DNA of 60,442 nucleotides from Deltaproteobacteria bacterium (GTDB taxonomy: Bacteria > Myxococcota_A > UBA796 > JAFGLY01), in the NCBI GenBank assembly GCA_016927815.1, contig JAFGLY010000168.1, forward strand, positions 1 to 60,442, in the 5' to 3' direction. Below, one piece after another: positions 54,943-60,442 of the stretch (position 1 is its first letter; the number at the start of each line of letters is the position of its first letter). The notes beneath the pieces are model-generated. The model saw nothing but the letters and a program-made list of their open reading frames with translations, had not been told where the DNA came from and did no database searches. Position numbers and translations under genes: made by a program.

Positions 54943-56592
54943 GTGCGGCCGAGTGCCCTCGCCCTCCTGCTCGCTGTGGGCTGCCGGCCGGATCCGTTCG
55001 TCGCGGTCGGTCCCGAGGAAGCCTGGCACGTGGTGGATCCCGAGGGGGCTCCCATCGGCGAGGCTGGGATCGCTCCTGGCGAGAACGGTGGCTGGGTGGC
55101 CTGGACCCGGGCCCACGAACGCGCGGCGCTCGTGTGGGTCCAGGCCGCGCCCGGGACCTGCGCCCGGCGCGAGCAGGTCGGGCGGACGGTCTGGGAAGCC
55201 TCGGTCGATGCGGATGCCTGGAGCTGGCGACGGGGCCTCGAACGGCGAGGCGTATCGCTGGGGGAGCCGCCCGCCGCCTGCCTGGCCGAGTTCGGCTTCC
55301 ATGAGGGGGCCGGCTGGCGCACGGACCTGCTGCCCTGGCGCACGCTCCTTCCCGAACTTCCCATCGAACCAGGCGATCGGCGCACGTACCGCGTCGTGGA
55401 CCTCGCCACCGGCCGCCTGCTCGACCTGTGGGTGGAGGCCCGTGAGCATCTCGACGTGATCGTCGATGGCGCACCGGTGCCCTCAGTCCGGGCCTTCGCG
55501 CACACCGCGGCCGAGGGACGGGTGCTCTGGTACACGGCGGATCGCGTCCGACTGCTGGCCGTGGAGACGCCGCTCGAGCGCGCCCGGCTCGAGCGGGAGG
55601 GCGTGGTCCTGCCGCCCGAGCCGGTGCCCGAGCCGCCGGCCGGGGTGGAGGAGATCCTCTGGGTGGTGGAGACCCCGACCCAGCGGCTGGCGGGCACCCT
55701 CGCCCGACCCCAGGACGCAAAGCGCCCGCTGCCCGTGGTCGTCCTGATCGCCGGATCCGGCGCGGTGGACCGGGACGGCGACGCAGGCGGCCTTGCCACG
55801 GGGATCCAGCGCACCCTGGCCTGGCACCTGGCCGGCCGGGGCCTGGCCGTCCTGCGGTACGACAAGCGGGGGGTGGGCGGCAGCGTGTCGTTGGGCCAGG
55901 AGCGCTCCTCGACGCTCCAGGACCTGGCCGCCGACGTCCGGACCTGGATGGACAACCTGGTGGCCCTCCCTGGACTCGATCCGCGCTGTGTCCTGCTCGT
56001 GGGGCACAGCGAGGGCGGGTACCTGGCGCCGCTCGTGGCCGGAGAGGATCCACGGGTCCGGGCCGTGGTCCTCCTGGCCGGACCGGCGAGCCGGCTCGAC
56101 GAGATCATGCGGGCCCAGCTCAGGCTGCTGCTGGAGGCCCACGGAGCGGACGAGGCCACGATCGAGCGGGCCGCACGGCGCCAGGAGGCGACCCTCGCGG
56201 TGGTAGCCTCGGGTCGGGACCGGGAGATCCTCCTCCCGGGGTGGGGCTCCGAGGCTGCGGACTGGCTCTACAGCCACCTCGCGCACGATCCGGAAACCAC
56301 GCTCGAGGCGGTCCGGGTCCCGCTCCTCGCCCTCTTCGGCCGCCAGGACCTGCAGGTCCCCGTGGAGGAGGCCACCCGCATGGAGGCGATCCTGGCCGGA
56401 AGCCCCGAGAGCCGGGTGGTGGTGCTGGACGGGCTCGACCACCTGCTCATGCCCGTGACGGGGTCGCCCGGGATGGGTGCGTACGCCGACCCGGATCGGA
56501 CCGTGGATCCTCGGGTCCTGGACCTCGTGGCGGAGTTCCTGACCCGCGCGGGGATCCACCCACCCGAAGCGGGCGGCGTCCCAACCGGCTGA
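54943..56592 (+). CDS. Alpha/beta hydrolase lipoprotein with N-terminal extension
   Basis: GTG start 1 bp after the permease stop. The N-terminus PSALALLLAVGCRPD is a lipoprotein signal. The first about 230 residues are of unknown fold. The C-terminal alpha/beta hydrolase (about 245-540) has the oxyanion region GSGAVDRDGD, LRYDKRGVGGS, nucleophile GHSEGGYLAP, Asp in GRQDLQVP and His in GLDHLLMP. It is transcribed with the ABC transporter and sits between cpaA and cpaB, so it is an insertion in the Tad locus. Substrate unknown. Confidence 0.85.
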   Translation: MRPSALALLLAVGCRPDPFVAVGPEEAWHVVDPEGAPIGEAGIAPGENGGWVAWTRAHERAALVWVQAAPGTCARREQVGRTVWEASVDADAWSWRRGLERRGVSLGEPPAACLAEFGFHEGAGWRTDLLPWRTLLPELPIEPGDRRTYRVVDLATGRLLDLWVEAREHLDVIVDGAPVPSVRAFAHTAAEGRVLWYTADRVRLLAVETPLERARLEREGVVLPPEPVPEPPAGVEEILWVVETPTQRLAGTLARPQDAKRPLPVVVLIAGSGAVDRDGDAGGLATGIQRTLAWHLAGRGLAVLRYDKRGVGGSVSLGQERSSTLQDLAADVRTWMDNLVALPGLDPRCVLLVGHSEGGYLAPLVAGEDPRVRAVVLLAGPASRLDEIMRAQLRLLLEAHGADEATIERAARRQEATLAVVASGRDREILLPGWGSEAADWLYSHLAHDPETTLEAVRVPLLALFGRQDLQVPVEEATRMEAILAGSPESRVVVLDGLDHLLMPVTGSPGMGAYADPDRTVDPRVLDLVAEFLTRAGIHPPEAGGVPTG

Positions 56593-56650
56593 ACCGTCGC
56601 GGGCGTTGCCTGGATACGTTTCGTTCCTCACGCCTGCCTCGGGAGACGCA

Positions 56651-57499
56651 ATGAAGAACCCCCGCGCGCTCCTCTTCGCCCTGGCGGTGGCGGTGGTCGC
56701 GGGCATCGCCCAGTGGCGCTACGTGGCCGGCCGCGAGCGAGCGCTGCTCTGGCAGTCGGCGCCGATGGCCACGCTCGTGGCGCTCCAGGACGTCCCGGCC
56801 CACTTCCGGCTCGACGAGACCCTGGTGGAGGTCGTAGACGTGCCCCAGAGGTGGCGCCAGCCACGTGCGCTCGCCTCGGTGGAGGACATCCTCGGCCAGA
56901 TCACCGCGGCCCCGATCCTCCAGGGAGAGCAGGTGGTGAGCACCAAGCTGGTCCGGGCCGACGACGCGGGCCTCGCCTACTTCGTCCAGAAGAAGCACCG
57001 GGCCGTGACCCTGGCGGCGGACGACCTCTCCACGCTCGGAGGCCACCTCAAGCCCGGCAATGCCGTGGACGTGGTGGGCACCTTCGACTTCGGACAGGGA
57101 GAGACATCGGACATGCGCACCGTGACGCTCTTCCAGAACGTCCGGGTGCTCGCGGTGGGCAGCGACGTCGGTCGGCCCACTCCGGCCACGATCCGGACGA
57201 GCGCCGATCTGGCGGACCCGGGGTCCGGCTCGGACCTCTTCGGCGCCGAGCGCCACGCCGAGGCCCACCACGCCGAGCCTTCCCGCTCGGTCACCCTGGA
57301 GCTCACGCCCAGCGAGGCCCAGAAGCTCCTCCTCGCCCAGGAGTTGGGCCAGCTCTCCCTGACCCTGCGATCCCTGTGGGAGGCCGAACGGTTCGTGGAC
57401 TTGGACCACGCCACGATCCACACCGCCCTCGGCGTACCGCAGCAGGTGCGCTACCAGGCCCGCCCCCGCTACCGGCTGATCCAGTCGGGGGGGTTCTGA
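56651..57499 (+). CDS. cpaB: Flp pilus assembly protein CpaB (SAF domain)
   Basis: CpaB is a periplasmic Tad pilus component needed for the secretin. The ATG at MKNPRALLFALAVAVVAG has GGGAG upstream and gives an N-terminal membrane helix. The 282 residues include a SAF-like beta-clip (about 40-100, APMATLVALQDVPAHFRLD), the CpaB/RcpC region with GNAVDVVGTFDF and VRVLAVG, and a C-terminal VTLELTPSEAQKLLLAQELGQLSLTLRS. It precedes the secretin gene by 1 bp. Confidence 0.93.
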   Translation: MKNPRALLFALAVAVVAGIAQWRYVAGRERALLWQSAPMATLVALQDVPAHFRLDETLVEVVDVPQRWRQPRALASVEDILGQITAAPILQGEQVVSTKLVRADDAGLAYFVQKKHRAVTLAADDLSTLGGHLKPGNAVDVVGTFDFGQGETSDMRTVTLFQNVRVLAVGSDVGRPTPATIRTSADLADPGSGSDLFGAERHAEAHHAEPSRSVTLELTPSEAQKLLLAQELGQLSLTLRSLWEAERFVDLDHATIHTALGVPQQVRYQARPRYRLIQSGGF

Positions 57500-57500
57500 G

Positions 57501-58916
57501 ATGGGCCCGGCCGTCCTCTGGATCCCAGGCCTCCTCCTCGCGGCCCACCCGGCCGGGGCCGACGAGGATCACATCCCCGACCAGGTCGTGGTGGTCCACG
57601 CCCAGGCAGCGGTGGACGTCCCCTACCCGTACGGCGACGTCTCGGTCGGTTCGTCGGAGATCCTCCGCGTCGTCCCGCTCCGGGACTCCCGGCAGCTGCT
57701 CGTGGCCGGCCGCCGGGTCGGCAGCTCCAACGTGATCGTCTACGACCAGAGGGGCGCGCGCAAGGACACCTTCGAGGTGGTGGTGATTCCCGCCAACCTC
57801 TCGCGCGTGATGCAGACCGTGCAGGACCTGCTCCAGGACGTGGAGGGGCTGTCCTTCCGGATCATCGACGATCGGATCTACGTCCAGGGCGAGGTGGGCC
57901 TCGACGAGGATCTGAAGCGAGTGAACGCCCTGGCCGAACGAGAGCCCCTCGTGGAGGCCATGGTCACCCTCTCGCCCGTCTCCCGACGGCTGCTCGCGGA
58001 TCTCGTCACCCGGGAGATCGACGATCCGGACATCCGGGTGCGCCTCATCGGCAGCCAGATCCTCCTGGAGGGCGTGGTCCGCTCGGAAGCCGCGTCCCGG
58101 CGAGCCGAGGCCATCGCGCGTGCCCACTACGAGCCGGTCGTGAACGTACTCGAGATCAGGTCCGGCGAGCGGGTCACGGGTCGTGCCGAGACCGTGGGGA
58201 TCGTCGTCCACTTCGTGGAGCTCACCAAGAGCGCGGTGGACTCCTGGGGCCTCGAGTGGAGCCCCCTGGCCTCGGACAGGGGCGTGGAGGCCTGGTTCGA
58301 GAGCCCCTACGCCTCGACCCGTGGGTTCGGGGACATCACGGGCTACGCCCAGGCCTCGCTCCATGCGCTCCTGCCCCGCCTGAACCGCGCACGCACCTCC
58401 GGATCGGCCCGCGTGCTCGAGAACCCGTCGGTATCGGTCAAGAGCGGGGACACCGCGACCATCTTCTCCGGAGACCGGGTCCCCTTCGCGGTCCAGGGCC
58501 CCGACGGACAGCTCACCGTCCAGTACGAGCAGGTGGGCATCCAGCTCGACGTCACGCCCTTTGCCCAGGGAGAGGACGTGGATCTCGACATCCACGTCGA
58601 GGTGTCGTCGCTGGGCGAGACCGCACCCTCCGGGTACCCGCTCATCGGGACCTCCATCCTCAGCACCAGCGGGTACTGCCGGTCCGGGGAGAGCGTCGTC
58701 ATCGGCGGCCTGCAACGCACCACCGACCGCGTCGAGTACGACCGCGTGCCGGACGCGGAGGGCACCGGCGCCCTGTTCACGCTCTACAAGTCCAAGGACT
58801 ACCGCAAGTCCAAGAGCCAGTTCCTGGTCTTCATCACGCCCGAGGTTCACGCCTCCCCGACCGAGGCCAACCGAGAGCTCAAGGAGACCTTCCAACTCAT
58901 CGACGTCCGGCCATGA
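57501..58916 (+). CDS. cpaC: Flp/Tad pilus outer membrane secretin (CpaC/RcpA)
   Basis: The secretin forms the outer-membrane channel of the Tad pilus. The 471-residue protein has a signal peptide (ALLWIPGLLLAAHPAG-type), a pilus N-terminal domain with LLVAGRRVGSSNVIVYDQRG (about 60-90), a BON-like domain around 95-180, and the secretin core with VQYEQVGIQLDVTPFAQ, SGESVVIGGLQRT and QFLVFITPEVHA (about 330-455). It starts 1 bp after cpaB, and its stop overlaps the CpaE-CpaF fusion start (ATGA). Confidence 0.93.
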   Translation: MGPAVLWIPGLLLAAHPAGADEDHIPDQVVVVHAQAAVDVPYPYGDVSVGSSEILRVVPLRDSRQLLVAGRRVGSSNVIVYDQRGARKDTFEVVVIPANLSRVMQTVQDLLQDVEGLSFRIIDDRIYVQGEVGLDEDLKRVNALAEREPLVEAMVTLSPVSRRLLADLVTREIDDPDIRVRLIGSQILLEGVVRSEAASRRAEAIARAHYEPVVNVLEIRSGERVTGRAETVGIVVHFVELTKSAVDSWGLEWSPLASDRGVEAWFESPYASTRGFGDITGYAQASLHALLPRLNRARTSGSARVLENPSVSVKSGDTATIFSGDRVPFAVQGPDGQLTVQYEQVGIQLDVTPFAQGEDVDLDIHVEVSSLGETAPSGYPLIGTSILSTSGYCRSGESVVIGGLQRTTDRVEYDRVPDAEGTGALFTLYKSKDYRKSKSQFLVFITPEVHASPTEANRELKETFQLIDVRP

Positions 58917-60442
58917 CGGATCGGCCTGCCGCCCGCGTGGTCGCCGTGGGGGGCGCCCGGGACGGGTTGGGCAAGACCGTGTTCGCGGTCAACGCCGCCT
59001 TGTGCATCCTCAAGGAGACCCGCTCGCGGGTGCTCCTGCTCGATCTGGACATGGACGGGTGCGGCGACGCGGCGGCGGTACTCGGCATGGAGCCGCCCCG
59101 CACCGTGGCCCAGTTGCTGCCCTACCTGCCGGGCCTCACCACCGAGGCCATGAGCCGACAGGTGGGCGTCCACGCCTCGGGCCTCGGCTTCCTGCCGCTC
59201 GGCAACGACCCGGACACGGCCCGGACCGTGGACGGGCCCACCCTCGACCGGGTGCTCGACCTCGTGCTCCCCCTGTGCGACTACGTGGTGGCGGACTGCG
59301 GCGCGGACGTGAGCCCGGTCGCCATACGCTGCATGGAGCGTGCAGCGGGTCTCCTTTTCGTGGCCACGCCCGAGGTGCTGGTGCTCCGGCACACCCGGCG
59401 CCTGGTGGATCGCCTCCTGGCCCTCCAGTTCCCGACCCGCCTCGTCCAGATCGTCCTCAACCGGACGGACGTTCCCTCAGCCATCCCGCTGGAGATCGTC
59501 ACCCGGACCCTCCAGCGCCCGGTGCTCGTCTCGCTGCCTTGCGAGGACGCCGAGGTCCAGCCCAGCGTCCAGCAGGGACGGCCCTTCGCCATCGAGCAGC
59601 CGCGCGCCCGGATCACGCGGGCCTACGACGCGTTCGTCCGCCGGCTCGTAGAGAGCGGGCTCCTCGACACCTCCGAGGAGGACACCCGTCCCAGGGGCCT
59701 CGAGGTCGCGCCCGGTCGCGTCCGCGGCCACGCGCCCCAACCCCCTCGGGTCCGGCGCTCGCGGGCACACCCCCAGAGGAGCCGGAGGCGGGATCGACCG
59801 GACAGCGACCCGCGGACAACGCTCAAGAAGGCCCTCCACGCGCGCCTCGTGGAACGGCTCGACTTGAAGGGGCTCCAACGGGACCCCACCGAGGAACAGG
59901 AGGAGGCCCTCCGGCGCCAGGTCCGAGACGCGGTGGTCCGGCTCATGGACGAGGAGGGCAGCGGCGTCACGGACCGCCACGAGCGGGAGCGGATCGTCCA
60001 GGAGGTCCTGGACGAGGCCCTCGGACTCGGACCCCTCGAGGATCTACTCGCCGACGACGAGATCACCGAGATCATGGTCAACGGCAGAGACCAGGTCTAC
60101 GTGGAGATCAAGGGCAGGATCGTCCCTGCCAAGGCCAGGTTCACGGATGATGCCCAGCTCCTTGCCGTCATCGAGCGCATCGTCCAGCCCATCGGGCGAC
60201 GCATCGACGAGAAGTCCCCCATGGTGGACGCGCGCCTGCCCGACGGCAGCCGCGTGAACGCCGTGATTCCGCCGCTGGCGATCGATGGCCCGAGCCTGAC
60301 CATCCGGAAGTTCTCCCGCGATCCCCTCGAGGTGGAAGACCTCGTCCGGTTCGGCAGCCTGACCTCCGAGATGGCCGACCTCTTGAGGGCGTGCGTGGAG
60401 GCCCGCCTCAACATCGTCATCTCGGGCGGCACCGGGTCGGGC
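58913..60442 (+). CDS. CpaE/MinD-like ATPase fused to CpaF/TadA ATPase, 3'-truncated
   Basis: One uninterrupted frame of 510 codons runs from the ATGA overlap with cpaC to the window edge. Residues about 1-255 are a MinD/CpaE (TadZ)-type ATPase with deviant Walker A GGARDGLGKTVF, LLLDLDMDG, and VVADCGADVSP. A basic linker (about 257-300) follows, then the CpaF/TadA secretion ATPase: LGPLEDLLADDEITEIMVNG (about 372), IVQPIGRRIDEKSPMVDARL and RKFSRDPLE, ending at Walker A SGGTGSG at the window edge. These are normally separate genes. The fused protein would place pilus localisation and polymerisation ATPase in one chain. The Walker B, His box and end are outside the window. Confidence 0.88.
   Translation, partial: MTDRPAARVVAVGGARDGLGKTVFAVNAALCILKETRSRVLLLDLDMDGCGDAAAVLGMEPPRTVAQLLPYLPGLTTEAMSRQVGVHASGLGFLPLGNDPDTARTVDGPTLDRVLDLVLPLCDYVVADCGADVSPVAIRCMERAAGLLFVATPEVLVLRHTRRLVDRLLALQFPTRLVQIVLNRTDVPSAIPLEIVTRTLQRPVLVSLPCEDAEVQPSVQQGRPFAIEQPRARITRAYDAFVRRLVESGLLDTSEEDTRPRGLEVAPGRVRGHAPQPPRVRRSRAHPQRSRRRDRPDSDPRTTLKKALHARLVERLDLKGLQRDPTEEQEEALRRQVRDAVVRLMDEEGSGVTDRHERERIVQEVLDEALGLGPLEDLLADDEITEIMVNGRDQVYVEIKGRIVPAKARFTDDAQLLAVIERIVQPIGRRIDEKSPMVDARLPDGSRVNAVIPPLAIDGPSLTIRKFSRDPLEVEDLVRFGSLTSEMADLLRACVEARLNIVISGGTGSG

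Overview
The window is a high-GC chromosomal segment from a Gram-negative bacterium, most likely a Myxococcota-like (former Deltaproteobacteria) lineage. The clues are outer-membrane proteins (OmpA with calcium-binding thrombospondin-3 repeats, a secretin), many lipoproteins, a MopE-type Asp/Cys metal motif in a secreted subtilase, an AgmX/PglI-type C-terminal domain, a DUF4388-DnaJ fusion, a PknK-like giant kinase and a TolQ-TolR-TolR motor cassette. This placement is inference; no rRNA or tRNA is present to anchor it.

Layout. 1-5.3 kb: secreted or lipid-anchored proteins (3'-truncated subtilase, metallo-beta-lactamase-fold lipoprotein, unknown lipoprotein, zinc-ribbon/AgmX-C protein). 5.4-11.9 kb: lspA, comEC, an NfeD protease/stomatin pair, a glycerophosphodiester phosphodiesterase lipoprotein and a small envelope protein. 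12-15.5 kb: pilB-type ATPase and OmpA/TSP3 protein, followed by a strong hairpin terminator. 15.5-25.4 kb: DUF481-like porin, aquaporin, kinase/ATPase/TPR regulator coupled to an RNase Z-like hydrolase, thioredoxin, endonuclease/phosphatase-fold membrane protein and a CNNM/CorC transporter. 25.4-28.7 kb: one TolQ/ExbB, two TolR/ExbD and a lipoprotein behind a promoter with a perfect -35 box. 28.7-36.9 kb: ECF sigma factor with a very acidic partner, DUF4388-DnaJ-TPR protein, NAD kinase, a catalytically degenerate TrmA/RlmD-family protein, LysM protein, TPR protein and a GshB-like ATP-grasp enzyme.

36.9-48.5 kb is the replication-origin neighbourhood. mnmE-jag-yidC-yidD-rnpA-rpmH run leftward and dnaA-dnaN-recF-gyrB run rightward. 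The dnaA-dnaN gap holds ten GTGGA/TCCAC cores and is the best oriC candidate. 48.5-51.2 kb: two tandem ArsA/Get3-like ATPases and an outer-membrane-like protein. 51.3-52.2 kb: a decaprenyl-phosphate phosphoribosyltransferase-like UbiA protein. 52.3-60.4 kb: a tight-adherence (Tad/Flp) pilus locus with a 53-residue Flp-like pilin, a CpaA prepilin peptidase, an embedded ABC transporter and hydrolase, CpaB, a CpaC secretin, and a single reading frame that joins a CpaE/MinD-like ATPase to a CpaF ATPase and runs off the window.

Most operons are compact, with ATGA/GTGA overlaps. The most notable points are the CpaE-CpaF fusion, the TrmA-family protein without its catalytic cysteine, an rnpA with no usual start codon after rpmH, two genes (mnmE and the phosphodiesterase) that appear to start at CTG, the motif cluster at the putative origin, and the acidic protein paired with an ECF sigma factor. 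No CRISPR array, insertion sequence, tRNA or rRNA was seen.
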